A stretch of DNA of 64,000 nt from Ilumatobacteraceae bacterium (GTDB taxonomy: Bacteria; Actinomycetota; Acidimicrobiia; Acidimicrobiales; Ilumatobacteraceae), in NCBI GenBank assembly GCA_022843125.1, contig JALHOG010000005.1, positions 1-64,000 on the forward strand, read 5' to 3'. The position numbers and the translations under genes were made by a program. The stretch's first letter is position 1, and each line of letters starts with the position of its first letter. This document shows, in pieces, positions 46,301-55,289 of the stretch. The notes under the pieces are model-generated. The model had not been told where the DNA came from and ran no database searches. It saw nothing but the letters and a program-made list of their open reading frames with translations.

Positions 46301-47032
46301 TCAGTGCCGTTCGAACATCGCGACCGCTTTCAGGCGGCGTTCGATGTGGTGCTCCATCGCCCTCGTGGCGAGCGTCCCGACCTCGTGGGTAGCGGGCGAC
46401 TCGTCGAGCGCGAGGACGCTGTTGAGGCGCCCGCCGAGCAGGTCGCGCATGATCGTGAGCGCGGCGGGCGAGATGGACGTACCCGATCGACACGAACGGC
46501 ACAGCACGCCGCCCTCGTCGAGGTCGAACGCAACGAGCGGCGTCGTCGAGCCGGACTCGCCGCAGCGGACGCACTCGTCGAGCTGGGGTTCGAGCCCTTC
46601 CGCCGCCAGCAGCTTCCAGTAGAAGGCCGGCACGTTCATCGGCGAGGGTCGCTCGGCGATCGTGCGCAACACGCCGACCGCCATGCGGTAGAGCCGCAGA
46701 TTGGGCTCACGGTCGAGTGCCAACTGGTCGACCGCCTCGATCGCCGCCATCCCCTGCGAGGCTCGGTCGAGCGACGACAGCATCGGCGCGAGCGGCTCGA
46801 CCGACTCGGCCTGGTTCACGATGTCGAGCTCACGGCCGCGATACAGCAGTAGCTTGACGTGACTCATCGGCTCGAGCCGGGCCCCGAACTTCGACCTGGT
46901 CTTGCGGACACCCTTGGCGACGGCACGCACCTTGCCGTGTTCGGCGGTCAGGATGACGACGATCCGGTCGGATTCCCCGAGCTTGTACGTGCGCAGCACG
47001 ACCCCCTGGTCGCGGTACAGCTCGCTCACCAT
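46301..47032 (-). CDS. recO: DNA repair protein RecO
   Basis: 243 residues. OB-fold start YRDQGVVLRTYKLGESDRIV, helical middle, and a zinc ribbon with CVRCGE and CRSC. It loads RecA with RecR at single-strand gaps. ATG at 47030-47032, 4 nt after the stop of the degenerate UppS gene, so they are co-transcribed. In most actinobacteria recO lies next to uppS; here the dead paralogue takes that place and the intact uppS is divergent. Confidence 0.93.
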   Translation of the reverse strand: MVSELYRDQGVVLRTYKLGESDRIVVILTAEHGKVRAVAKGVRKTRSKFGARLEPMSHVKLLLYRGRELDIVNQAESVEPLAPMLSSLDRASQGMAAIEAVDQLALDREPNLRLYRMAVGVLRTIAERPSPMNVPAFYWKLLAAEGLEPQLDECVRCGESGSTTPLVAFDLDEGGVLCRSCRSGTSISPAALTIMRDLLGGRLNSVLALDESPATHEVGTLATRAMEHHIERRLKAVAMFERH

Positions 47033-47036
47033 GACG

Positions 47037-47672
47037 TCATCCGTCGTCGAGGCCGCCGAAGCGGCGGCGCCGACCGCCGAAGTCGGCAATGGCGTCGACG
47101 AGGTCGGCGACGCTGAGATCGGCCCACTTGGTGGGGAGGAACACCAGCTCGGCGTACGCGAGTTCCCACACGAGCGAGGGCGGCAGCTGCGTCGACGGTC
47201 CGAGCACGAGCACCAGATCGGGTTCGCAGTCGGCGGGCTCGTACAGCACCGCCGCAACCGTGGCCTCGTTGACCTCGTCGGACGGATCGAGCCGGCGCAT
47301 CGCGTCGGCGAACCGTTCCCGGCCGCACCCGCGCGGGTCGATCAGGACCACGCTGTCGCCCACGCCGTGCCGCCACGGCAACAGCTCGACGTCGGGCGCA
47401 TCAGCGCCGTCCTCGTAGAGGCGGATGGTGAGCCATGGAACGCCCACCTGCGCACAGAACCCGCCGAGGACGTCGACTCGCTGTTGCCACTGTTCGGTCG
47501 TGAGTTCGACCCATTCGCGGCGGGTACCCCCGACGACGAGAACGTGGCGGAGCGACAAGCTGGCCACGTCGGTCGAGCTCACACGCTGCTCGGGATCGAC
47601 GCGGGTGGTTGCATCGCCCGCCTCGGGCCCTCGGTGCCCGGCACGTTCCACATCGGCCGATCGCTGCATCAT
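47037..47672 (-). CDS. Degenerate undecaprenyl-diphosphate synthase-like protein
   Basis: 211 residues. The C-terminal third aligns with UppS: PDLVLVLGPSTQLPPSLVWE, AYAELVFLPTKWADLS and an ending RRRRFGG mirror the family's PDL.IRTSGE.RLSNFLLWQ.AY.E..F....WPDF...RR.RRFGG. The N-terminal catalytic strand reads HVLVVGGTRREW where active enzymes have H.A.IMDGNGRWA, so the catalytic Asp is replaced by Gly (residue 48 region) and the phosphate-binding GNGR is lost. The central substrate region is also shortened. It is therefore probably inactive; a regulatory partner of UppS, as in eukaryotic NgBR-type pairs, is conceivable. Start ATG 47670-47672. Confidence 0.75.
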   Translation of the reverse strand: MMQRSADVERAGHRGPEAGDATTRVDPEQRVSSTDVASLSLRHVLVVGGTRREWVELTTEQWQQRVDVLGGFCAQVGVPWLTIRLYEDGADAPDVELLPWRHGVGDSVVLIDPRGCGRERFADAMRRLDPSDEVNEATVAAVLYEPADCEPDLVLVLGPSTQLPPSLVWELAYAELVFLPTKWADLSVADLVDAIADFGGRRRRFGGLDDG

Positions 47673-47717
47673 CGCCGTCCATTCTCCCACGAACGCGGTC
47701 GCTAACGTGGCAGTTCT

Positions 47718-48443
47718 GTGACGAACCAGACCGCTGACCCCTCGATCGCACCGCAGGGTGACGCTGCGGCGGCGGGGCCCCCGGCGCGGTTGCTGCACGT
47801 CGCGTGCATCATGGACGGCAACGGCCGGTGGGCCGGCCAGCGGGGTCTCCCCCGCGTCGATGGCCATACGGAGGGCGAGGAGAACCTGGCCCGAATCGTG
47901 CGGCTCGCGGTCCGGCGGCCGGTCGGCTGGCTCACCGTGTTCGGGTTCTCGACCGAGAACTGGGTGCGCCCACGTGCCGAGGTCCGGCACATCCTGGGCC
48001 TGCACGAGAAGCTGTTCGGACGCGTGAAGGAACTGAACGAGCTGAACGTCCGGATCCAGTGGATCGGCCGACCATTCGACAGCCCGGCAGCACGCACGCC
48101 CAAGTACGTGCAGCGCGCCATCCGCAAGGCGATCTCCGATACCGCCTCGAACACCGGCATGGTCCTCACCGTGGCGTTCGACTACGGCGGGCGTGCCGAG
48201 TTGATGTCGGCGGTGCGGGCCGCCCGCGCCGACGGGGTCCCGGTCACCCCCGAGACGATCGACGGTCACCTCTACCTCCCCGAACTCCCACCTGTCGACG
48301 TGATGGTGCGGACCAGCGGCGAGCAGCGGGTATCGAACTTCCTGCTCTGGCAGTCGGCGGGCTCCAAGATCCACTTCACGAACACCTCCTGGCCCGACTT
48401 CGGGGCCGACGACCTCGACGCCGCGATCGCGCTCGTCAGGTGA
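47718..48443 (+). CDS. uppS: (2Z)-prenyl diphosphate synthase (UppS family)
   Basis: 241 residues. The catalytic Asp33 lies in IMDGNGRWAGQRGLPR, and FSTENW.RP, DYGGR and RTSGEQRVSNFLLWQ are intact. It adds isoprene units to make the polyprenyl carrier for cell-wall synthesis. The C-terminal end lacks the usual RRFGG tail (it stops at AIALVR), a point in common with subunits that need a partner. Start GTG at 47718, with weak ribosome site. The degenerate paralogue diverges across only 45 bp. dinG-type helicase overlaps the stop. Confidence 0.88.
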   Translation: MTNQTADPSIAPQGDAAAAGPPARLLHVACIMDGNGRWAGQRGLPRVDGHTEGEENLARIVRLAVRRPVGWLTVFGFSTENWVRPRAEVRHILGLHEKLFGRVKELNELNVRIQWIGRPFDSPAARTPKYVQRAIRKAISDTASNTGMVLTVAFDYGGRAELMSAVRAARADGVPVTPETIDGHLYLPELPPVDVMVRTSGEQRVSNFLLWQSAGSKIHFTNTSWPDFGADDLDAAIALVR

Positions 48444-50374
48444 GCGACTCCGATCAGGCGGCGGCGGCAACGCTCGCGGCGCTCGACGCCGTCACCGGTG
48501 CACTACCGGTCGCCGAGCGCCGCGAGGGGCAACGCGAGATGGCCCGCCGCATCGCCGAGTCGATCGCGACCGGCCGGCACCTCGTCGTGCAGGCCGGCAC
48601 CGGTACCGGCAAGACGCTCGCCTACCTGGTGCCCGCGCTCGTGTCGGGCAAGCGCACGGTGGTGGCCACCGCCACCAAAGCCCTGCAGGATCAGTTGGCC
48701 ACCAAGGACCTCCCGCTCGTGTGCGCGGAATTGGCCGAGCACGGCATCGACGCCGACTGGGCGATCGTGAAGGGCCGCTCGAACTACGTCTGCCTGCAGC
48801 GGCTGCGCGAGTTCACCGGAGCGGCTCAGGGTCAGCTGGAGCTCGGCGAGATTTCGGCGATCACCCGCGCCGAGATCATGAAGCTCGCCGAGTGGGCAGG
48901 CCGTACCGACTCGGGCGACATGGCCGAGCTCGACTGGAACCCCTCCGACGCTGCCTGGCGGTCGGTGAGCGTCGGCGGCGACGAGTGCCCCGGTGGGGAC
49001 AAGTGTCCGATGGGCGATGCGTGCTTCGCCGAACGGGCTCGTGCCCGGGCACAAGCGTCGGATGTGATCGTGGTCAACACCCACCTCTACGGGCTCGACG
49101 TCGCCGCGTCCGGGGCGATCCTGCCCGACCACGACGTCGTCGTGTTCGACGAGGCGCACGGGCTCGAAGACATCATGAGCGACACGGTCGGCGTCGAGAT
49201 CGCCCCTGGGCGATTCGTCACGCTCAGCGCCACGGTTCGCCAGATCATCGCCGACCCCGAGCCCGTCGGTGCGATCGCCGACCTGGCGAGCCTCACCCGC
49301 GAAGCATTCGCGCCGTACGCCGGACAACGCCTCAGCAGCCCCCTCCCCGAACCGATCATCGAGGCGCTCACCGAGGCTCGCAAACGGATCGACCGGATCG
49401 CCGAGGCGATCGCGAAGATCGAGTCCAACATCGACGACGTCAACCAGCGCAAGCTGCGCGCCACCGTGATGGTCGGACGCACGATCGAGAGCATCGACGC
49501 CGCCCTGACCGACCGGGAGAACACCGTCCCGTTCGTCTCCGGCTCGGCTGACCACCCCCGGCTCGAGATCGCGCCACTCGACGTCGGCCCGACCATGCGT
49601 GACGGTGTCTGGACGAAGCGCACCGCGATCCTCACGAGCGCGACGGTGCCCACGTCGCTGGCCGCCCGGGTCGGACTGCCCGAGCCGGCCACCGACACGG
49701 CCGACGTCGGGAGCCCGTTCGACTACGAGCGTCAGGGCCTCCTCTACTGCGCGATGCACCTGCCTCCGCCCAAGTCACCGAAGTTCCGTGACGCGGTCGC
49801 CGACGAGCTCGTGGCCCTGATCGAGGCGGCCGGCGGTCGCACACTCGCCCTGTTCACGAGCTGGGCCGCGATGGATCACGCCGTCGAAGCCGTCCGAGGC
49901 CGGGTGGCCGTTCCCATCCTCACCCAGCGCGACCTGCCGAAACCGGCGCTCGTCCAGGCCTTCACCGCATCCGAGGAGACCTGCCTGTTCGCGACGACCG
50001 GATTGTTCCAGGGTGTCGACGTCCCCGGCCGAACACTGTCGCTCGTCGTGATCGACAAGCTGCCGTTCCCGCGCCCCGATGACCCTTTGCTGTCAGCCCG
50101 ACGTGAGCAGCTCGGCCCGACAGCATTCAGCGCGATCGACGTGCCGAGAGCAGCGACCATGCTCGCCCAGGCGTGCGGCCGGCTGATCCGGACCGGCACC
50201 GACCGCGGGGCCGTCGCAGTGCTCGACCCGCGCCTCGGCACCGCCCGGTACCGGTGGGACATCGTGGCTGCGCTCCCACCGATGAAGCGCACCCGTCATC
50301 GGACGGAGGCCGAGGCGTTCCTCCGGACGATCCGTGATGAGGCCTCGGCGACTACGGTCGCCGGGCATGGCTGA
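48440..50374 (+). CDS. dinG: DinG/XPD-family ATP-dependent DNA helicase
   Basis: 644 residues. Walker A AGTGTGKT at 52-59, DEAH at 237-240, and late helicase motifs GLFQGVDVPG and QACGRLIRT. Four Cys (118, 183, 189, 195) are spaced like the iron-sulfur cluster of XPD/DinG helicases. It would unwind DNA 5'-3' in repair. GTG at 48440 overlaps the uppS stop (GTGA), so translation is coupled to the cell-wall gene. DinG versus YoaA subfamily is not resolved. Confidence 0.9.
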   Translation: MSDSDQAAAATLAALDAVTGALPVAERREGQREMARRIAESIATGRHLVVQAGTGTGKTLAYLVPALVSGKRTVVATATKALQDQLATKDLPLVCAELAEHGIDADWAIVKGRSNYVCLQRLREFTGAAQGQLELGEISAITRAEIMKLAEWAGRTDSGDMAELDWNPSDAAWRSVSVGGDECPGGDKCPMGDACFAERARARAQASDVIVVNTHLYGLDVAASGAILPDHDVVVFDEAHGLEDIMSDTVGVEIAPGRFVTLSATVRQIIADPEPVGAIADLASLTREAFAPYAGQRLSSPLPEPIIEALTEARKRIDRIAEAIAKIESNIDDVNQRKLRATVMVGRTIESIDAALTDRENTVPFVSGSADHPRLEIAPLDVGPTMRDGVWTKRTAILTSATVPTSLAARVGLPEPATDTADVGSPFDYERQGLLYCAMHLPPPKSPKFRDAVADELVALIEAAGGRTLALFTSWAAMDHAVEAVRGRVAVPILTQRDLPKPALVQAFTASEETCLFATTGLFQGVDVPGRTLSLVVIDKLPFPRPDDPLLSARREQLGPTAFSAIDVPRAATMLAQACGRLIRTGTDRGAVAVLDPRLGTARYRWDIVAALPPMKRTRHRTEAEAFLRTIRDEASATTVAGHG

Positions 50375-51125
50375 GCTGGTCCGGTCCGAGCACGACGCCG
50401 GCGTGGTCACGATCACGCTCGACTCACCGCGCAACCGCAACGCCCTGTCCCGCCAGCTCCTCGACGAACTCGGCGATGCGCTCGATGCTGCGCTCGCCCC
50501 TGGAGCGGGCACACGCGTGATCGTCCTCGGGCACGAGGGGCCCGCGTTCTGCTCCGGCGCCGACCTGAAGGAACGGTCCGACGGCGGCCCGATCGACTCG
50601 CGCCCGATGGTGGCGGCCATGGAGCGGCTCATGGTGGCGCCGTGCCCGACGATCGCCGCGGTCCAGGGAGCGGTGCGCGCCGGCGGCATCGGCTTGATGG
50701 CGTCGTGCGATCTGGTCGTGGTCGACCGGTCGGTCTCGTTCGCACTCACCGAGGTCCGGATCGGAGTCGCCGCCGCGATCATCTCGGTGCCGATCCTGCG
50801 GCGGGTCCCAGCCGGCAAGATCGCTGCTGCGATGCTGACCGGCGAGCCGTTCGACTCCGATGCCGCACGCGAGATGGGACTCGTGACCCACGTCAGCGAC
50901 GATGTGCCGAGCACCGTCGCCGGGCTGTGCGCAGGCGTGATGGCTGGGGCGCCACGCGCCGTCGCCGAGACCAAGCGCCTGCTGCACCGGGTGCCGACGC
51001 TGACGACCTCGACCGCATTCGCCGAGATGCGAGCCCTGAGCGACGAGCTCTTCTCCGCTCCGGACGCGGCCGAGGGAATGGCAGCGTTCAGGGAGAAGCG
51101 TGCGCCTCAGTGGCCGACCGAGTGA
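50367..51125 (+). CDS. Enoyl-CoA hydratase/isomerase family protein
   Basis: 252 residues, crotonase fold. FCSGADLKERSDGG gives the oxyanion-hole turn; AAVQGAVRAGGIGLMASCDLVV is the second. The glutamate typical of true hydratases after GG is not clear (VSFALTEVRIGV carries one Glu near 133), so hydratase versus isomerase or other CoA chemistry is open. ATG at 50367 overlaps the helicase end by 8 nt. It converges with the MtrA-like gene. Confidence 0.85.
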   Translation: MAELVRSEHDAGVVTITLDSPRNRNALSRQLLDELGDALDAALAPGAGTRVIVLGHEGPAFCSGADLKERSDGGPIDSRPMVAAMERLMVAPCPTIAAVQGAVRAGGIGLMASCDLVVVDRSVSFALTEVRIGVAAAIISVPILRRVPAGKIAAAMLTGEPFDSDAAREMGLVTHVSDDVPSTVAGLCAGVMAGAPRAVAETKRLLHRVPTLTTSTAFAEMRALSDELFSAPDAAEGMAAFREKRAPQWPTE

Positions 51126-51138
51126 TCCGGCGTGCCGA

Positions 51139-51825
51139 TCAGGAGGCGAGCAGGCGGTACCCGATGCCGCGCACGGTGACGATCAGCTTCGGATCGTCGG
51201 GTTGATCTTCCACCTTCAAACGCAGCCGCCGGACGTGGGCGTCGACGAGGCGCGAGTCGCCCAGGTACTCGTAGCCCCACACACGTTCGAGGAGTTGGTC
51301 GCGCGAGAGCACCGCTCCGGCGTGATCGGCGAACTCGCACAGCAGCCGGAACTCGGTCTTGGTCAGGCTCAGTTCCTCACCCGCCTTCAGCACGATGCCC
51401 TGCTCGCGTCGCAACTCCACGTCGCCGAACCGGGCCGGCCGGCTGGCGGCAGTGGACTCGAGGAGGTGGACTCGCCGGAGCAGCGCGCGGATGCGGGCAG
51501 CGAGCTCCTTGGGTACCACGGGCTTGGTCACGTAGTCGTCGGCGCCCGCCTCGAGGCCGGCCACCATGTCGTGGGTGTCGGTCTGCGCGGTGATGATGAT
51601 GATCGGCACGATGCTGTCGGTCCGCAGCGCTCGGCACACGTCGAAGCCCGACAGGTCGGGCAGGCGCAGATCGAGCAGGACGAGATCGATCTCGTTCGCA
51701 CGGAACGCCGACAGCCCGTCGGCGCCGTTGACGGCCTCGACCACCTGATAGCCCTCGTCCTCCAGCGCGAGGCGCAGCGCCAGCCGGATCGCATCGTCGT
51801 CCTCGATGAAGAGCAGCGTGTTCAT
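51139..51825 (-). CDS. OmpR-family response regulator (MtrA-like)
   Basis: 228 residues. Receiver domain with ED at 8-11, phospho-acceptor Asp52 (VLLDLRLPDLSG) and Lys in YVTKPVVP. Winged helix (about 130-228) with LTKTEFRLLCEFADHAGAVLSRDQLLERVWG and a YLGDSRLVDAHVRRLR recognition part that strongly resembles MtrA. In actinobacteria MtrA controls cell division and wall remodelling with the kinase MtrB and lipoprotein LpqB; a matching kinase and lipoprotein diverge from it here. GTCACA-type repeats in the shared upstream region suggest autoregulation. Confidence 0.9.
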   Translation of the reverse strand: MNTLLFIEDDDAIRLALRLALEDEGYQVVEAVNGADGLSAFRANEIDLVLLDLRLPDLSGFDVCRALRTDSIVPIIIITAQTDTHDMVAGLEAGADDYVTKPVVPKELAARIRALLRRVHLLESTAASRPARFGDVELRREQGIVLKAGEELSLTKTEFRLLCEFADHAGAVLSRDQLLERVWGYEYLGDSRLVDAHVRRLRLKVEDQPDDPKLIVTVRGIGYRLLAS

Positions 51826-51939
51826 CCGTCAGACAGTGTGGCACGGGACGAGTCGCCGCGACCTGGCGTCTCACGCCACGTGGTGGCGACCGTGGATTCG
51901 ATGACGATCCGTGACACTGGCCGGATGAGCGTGCCGTTT

Positions 51940-51978
51940 GTTACAGAAATCGCACAGTCACAACGCCGGGCCGTCACA
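51940..51978. promoter_or_regulatory. Cluster of MtrA-type GT[CT]ACA motifs
   Basis: GTTACA (51940-51945), GTCACA (51957-51962) and GTCACA (51973-51978) occur as direct repeats at spacings of 17 and 16 bp. MtrA of mycobacteria and corynebacteria binds direct repeats of GTCACA-like sequence. Location between the two-component genes suggests control of one or both. Confidence 0.45.
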
Positions 51979-52012
51979 CAGGGCTCGCAGTATCACAGGT
52001 GTTCACGCTGCC

Positions 52013-52049
52013 CCGGTGAGGTGCCTTCCTCCCCCTGGCGCCTCACCGG
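52013..52049 (+). other. Hairpin in the leader of the MtrB-like operon
   Basis: CCGGTGAGGTGCC (52013-52025) pairs with GGCGCCTCACCGG (52037-52049), 13 pairs with one G-U type, loop of 11 pyrimidine-rich bases. It lies 97 nt before the kinase start. It could be an mRNA leader structure or a terminator against upstream transcription. Confidence 0.5.
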
Positions 52050-52146
52050 CAGCGGCGGCGTGACGCTCTCCGTATCCGCTCCGTGGCTCGAGCGCGTGAC
52101 GTTGTCGTCCGGCCATGCGCATCCTCGCATGACACACTGACGGGCC

Positions 52147-53532
52147 ATGGCCGATCGGCGATCACTGCGTCTCAGCACCCGGGTGACGCTCTTCTTCGCG
52201 ATCACGGCGCTGCTCGGCGGCGGGGCGTTGACGATCACCACCTTCCTCTTCGCCCGCCAGTCCTTGCTCGACCAACGCGAGACCGCAGCCGTCGACGACG
52301 CCCGTGCCAATGCCCGCTTCGTGAAGAACGAACTCGAGACCGATCCCGAACCCGACTCGGTCAACCGTGCCGTGCGGGAGATCGAGACCGACCCCGATGG
52401 TTGGGTGATCGTGCTCGTCGACGGACGTGTGGTGCCGTCGTCGACCGGCCCGGGCAACGGGCTCGACGACCTCCCGAACGAGCTCCTGGTATCGATGGAA
52501 GCACAGATCTCGGGTTACCAGCGCTTCACCGGAGCCGACGGCGACCCGTACATCGCTGTCGGGATCCGGATCGAGCCGTTCGACGCGTCGTACTTCGAGG
52601 CGTTCCCACTCGACACCACCGAGCGCACCTTGCAGGTGCTCGCCACGGCGCTGATCGTCGGCTCGGCCCTCGCCACCCTCGTCGCGACGTTCTTCGGATG
52701 GTCGACCAGCCGACGCATGCTACGACCGCTCTCCCGGGTCGCCGACGCTGCCGCCACGATCGCAGCCGGCAACCTCGACACCAGGCTCGAGGAGGAAGAC
52801 GACCCCGACCTCAACCGGCTCGCCGGATCCTTCAACGACATGGCCGATGCCGTCCAGGAACGTCTCGAACGTGAACAGCGATTCGCGTCCGACGTCAGCC
52901 ACGAGCTCCGGTCACCGATCACCGCACTCACCGCCGCGGTCGAGGTTCTCGACACGAAGCGGTCCGACATCCCGGAGCGGACGCGGCAGGCGCTCGACGT
53001 GGTCGTCAGCCAGGTCCGGCGGTTCGACGCGATGGTGATCGACCTGCTGGAGCTCTCCCGCATCGATGCCGGCGCCACCGACATCAACCTCGAAGATGTC
53101 GATCTCGCCGACCTCTGCGACCGGGTGTCACAGCGTTACGGGTACGGCGACCTCCCGATCGAGGTGCACCGTCGGGCAAAGCGGCGGGCGATGGTCGACC
53201 GGGTCCGATTCGAGCGGATTCTGGGCAACCTGCTCGACAACGCCACGACACACGGCGGTGGGCCGGTTCGCATCACGATCGAGCCATCACCGGTACGGCG
53301 CTCGGTTCTGATGGCCGTCGAGGACGAAGGGCCGGGTGTGGCTGCGAGCGAGCGCACCCGCATCTTCGAGCGCTTCGCACGCGGCAGCGCCGCCCGCCAT
53401 CGAGTTGGCACCGGGCTCGGGCTCGCACTCGTCGCCGAACACGCCGCCGCGCTCGGCGGTGAGGCCTGGGTCGAGGATCGCACCGGGGGCGGCGCACGGT
53501 TCGTCGTCCGACTACCGACGGAGGCGCCGTGA
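52147..53532 (+). CDS. Sensor histidine kinase (MtrB-like)
   Basis: 461 residues. Helix at about 14-36, extracytoplasmic sensor (about 37-160), second helix (about 162-184), HAMP (about 184-240). H box FASDVSHELRSP with His252; N box ERILGNLLDNATTHG; G boxes DEGPGV and GTGLGLALV. It should phosphorylate the divergent OmpR-type regulator. The next gene, a GerMN lipoprotein, overlaps the stop, as with mtrB-lpqB in other actinobacteria. ATG at 52147. Confidence 0.92.
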   Translation: MADRRSLRLSTRVTLFFAITALLGGGALTITTFLFARQSLLDQRETAAVDDARANARFVKNELETDPEPDSVNRAVREIETDPDGWVIVLVDGRVVPSSTGPGNGLDDLPNELLVSMEAQISGYQRFTGADGDPYIAVGIRIEPFDASYFEAFPLDTTERTLQVLATALIVGSALATLVATFFGWSTSRRMLRPLSRVADAAATIAAGNLDTRLEEEDDPDLNRLAGSFNDMADAVQERLEREQRFASDVSHELRSPITALTAAVEVLDTKRSDIPERTRQALDVVVSQVRRFDAMVIDLLELSRIDAGATDINLEDVDLADLCDRVSQRYGYGDLPIEVHRRAKRRAMVDRVRFERILGNLLDNATTHGGGPVRITIEPSPVRRSVLMAVEDEGPGVAASERTRIFERFARGSAARHRVGTGLGLALVAEHAAALGGEAWVEDRTGGGARFVVRLPTEAP

Positions 53533-54317
53533 ACCTGACCCGAAGAGTCACCATCGTGCTCGCGCTCATCGTGGCACCGCTGCTCGTGCAGGCATGCAGC
53601 CTCCCACCGGACGAGCGCGTGACGCGGCTCGACGCCGACGAGCTCGGCCCGGAGTTGGTCAACCCGACGACCACGACCACCACGACAGTTCCGCCGTCGA
53701 CCGCGCCCACGACGACAGACCCGTCGGCCAGCGCACCGGCGACCACCACCACGACCACAACGATCGACGTGGCAGTCACCGAACTGCAACGGGTGGCCTA
53801 CACGCTCGGGTCCAGCGACAACCTCGATCGCATCGGTCTCCAGCTGCGTTCCCCGGTCTCGTACTTCGCCATCCGCAACGAGCTCGTCTCGCCCCGCCCC
53901 GAAGTCCGGGCGCTCGGGCTCGCGACCGCCGTACCCGACGAACTCGTGTCTGGTTTCCAGTTCGACGATGCCAGCGTCACGTTGACCATCTCGCTCGACG
54001 CCGACACCTTCGGGGGACTCTCCGAGTCGCGCCGACGGCGAGCGATCGGCCAGCTGGTGCTCACGTACACCTCGTTCGCCCCGGTCGACTCCGGCGCAAT
54101 CGGCTTCGTCAACTTCGCGATCGACGGCGCGCCGATCAGCGTCTTCGTGCCCCGTACCGGCGGATCGAGCGAGGACGGACAACCGTTGAGGTTCGCCGAC
54201 TTCTCCCCGCTGTTGGGTGACGCCTCCGGCGGCCCGAACGACACAACACCGGCGACGACCCCGCCCCCGACCGACCCACCCGCGGCGTCCACCGCACCGC
54301 CCACGTCAGCGGCCTGA
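53529..54317 (+). CDS. GerMN-domain lipoprotein (LpqB-like, short)
   Basis: 262 residues. Signal peptide with lipobox LLVQAC (Cys23), so it is exported and lipid-anchored. Thr/Pro-rich linkers flank a GerMN-type domain (about 80-225, with LGLATAVPDE and VTLTISLD). LpqB of mycobacteria has two GerMN-related parts and a beta-propeller and is near 580 residues; only one GerMN domain is present here. GTG overlaps the kinase stop. Likely role: accessory protein modulating the MtrB-like kinase. The C-terminus is a Pro/Thr/Ala low-complexity tail. Confidence 0.82.
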   Translation: MNLTRRVTIVLALIVAPLLVQACSLPPDERVTRLDADELGPELVNPTTTTTTTVPPSTAPTTTDPSASAPATTTTTTTIDVAVTELQRVAYTLGSSDNLDRIGLQLRSPVSYFAIRNELVSPRPEVRALGLATAVPDELVSGFQFDDASVTLTISLDADTFGGLSESRRRRAIGQLVLTYTSFAPVDSGAIGFVNFAIDGAPISVFVPRTGGSSEDGQPLRFADFSPLLGDASGGPNDTTPATTPPPTDPPAASTAPPTSAA

Positions 54318-54336
54318 GGTCGCGCGTCTTTCCGAG

Positions 54337-55197
54337 TCAGTAGCCGAGGCGCTCGACGCGTTCGGGACGGCGCTGCCAGTCCTGGTCGACTTTGACCCTG
54401 AGCTCGACGAACGCCCCCGGAGGCAGCTGCTCCCGGACGCGGGTACCGACCTCTTTCAACACGGCCCCACCCTTGCCGATCACCATGCCCTTCTGGCTGG
54501 TGCGCTCGACGATGATGTCGACGCGGACGCGCGGCCACTCCCACTCGGTGACGCGCGTCGCGATCGAGTAGGGCAGCTCGTCGCGCGTCACGGCGAGCAG
54601 TTGCTCACGGACGAGTTCGGCGACCCACTGCTCCTCGGGCATGTCGGTGAACTCGTCATCCGGGAAGTACTTCGGGCCCTCGGGGAGGCGGGCGACGAGG
54701 TGATCGACGAAGGCCGCGATGCCTGCGCCGCTCCGGGCCGACACCGGGAAGTACGCCTCGGCGCCGAGCTGGGCCGCCGCAGTGAGCATCGCCAGAACCT
54801 GATGCTTCGATGCGATGTCGACCTTGTTGACCACGACGACGGCGTTGGGGATGTCGAGGTGGTCGGCCACCCACCGGTCGCCCTTGCCGAACGCCTTGGT
54901 GGCATCGAGCACGAGGCACGGCACATCGACACCTTCGGTGCTCCCGAGCGCCGTCGCGTTGACGCGCTCGCCGAGCGCCGACACGGCCTTGTGGAGGCCG
55001 GGGGTGTCGACGAACACGAGCTGCGCGTGCGGGATGGTGTGAACGCCCATCACGCGATGGCGGGTGGTCTGCGGCTTGTCGGACACGATGCTGATCTTGC
55101 GGCCGCAGACAGCGTTGACGATCGAGGACTTGCCGACGTTGGGACGCCCCAAGAGCGCGACGAACCCGGAGCGGAACGGTGTCGCTGGGTGATCCAT
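54337..55197 (-). CDS. era: GTPase Era
   Basis: 286 residues. G1 GRPNVGKSS at 17-25, G3 VDTPG, G4 NKVD, and the KH domain with VIGKGGAVLKEVG near the C-terminus. Era binds the 3' end of 16S rRNA during 30S maturation. ATG at 55195-55197 has GGCGGAATGG-type upstream context. It converges with the lipoprotein gene and diverges from the MaoC gene. Confidence 0.95.
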   Translation of the reverse strand: MDHPATPFRSGFVALLGRPNVGKSSIVNAVCGRKISIVSDKPQTTRHRVMGVHTIPHAQLVFVDTPGLHKAVSALGERVNATALGSTEGVDVPCLVLDATKAFGKGDRWVADHLDIPNAVVVVNKVDIASKHQVLAMLTAAAQLGAEAYFPVSARSGAGIAAFVDHLVARLPEGPKYFPDDEFTDMPEEQWVAELVREQLLAVTRDELPYSIATRVTEWEWPRVRVDIIVERTSQKGMVIGKGGAVLKEVGTRVREQLPPGAFVELRVKVDQDWQRRPERVERLGY

Positions 55198-55289
55198 TCC
55201 GCCATTCCTACCAGCGCTTCGCAAGAACACCCTGGCTCCACGTCGTCGAAGGTTCGTATCAACCAGGCTGATGGTGTCATGCTGGTTCC

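Larger units (their letters stand above)
51826..52146. other. Divergent regulatory region between the MtrA-like and MtrB-like genes
   Basis: 321 bp without a gene. It holds three GTYACA hexamers (51940-51978), further TCACA/TTCAC words around 51992-52006, and a 13-bp hairpin at 52013-52049. No reading frame with gene-like composition was seen. Confidence 0.7.
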
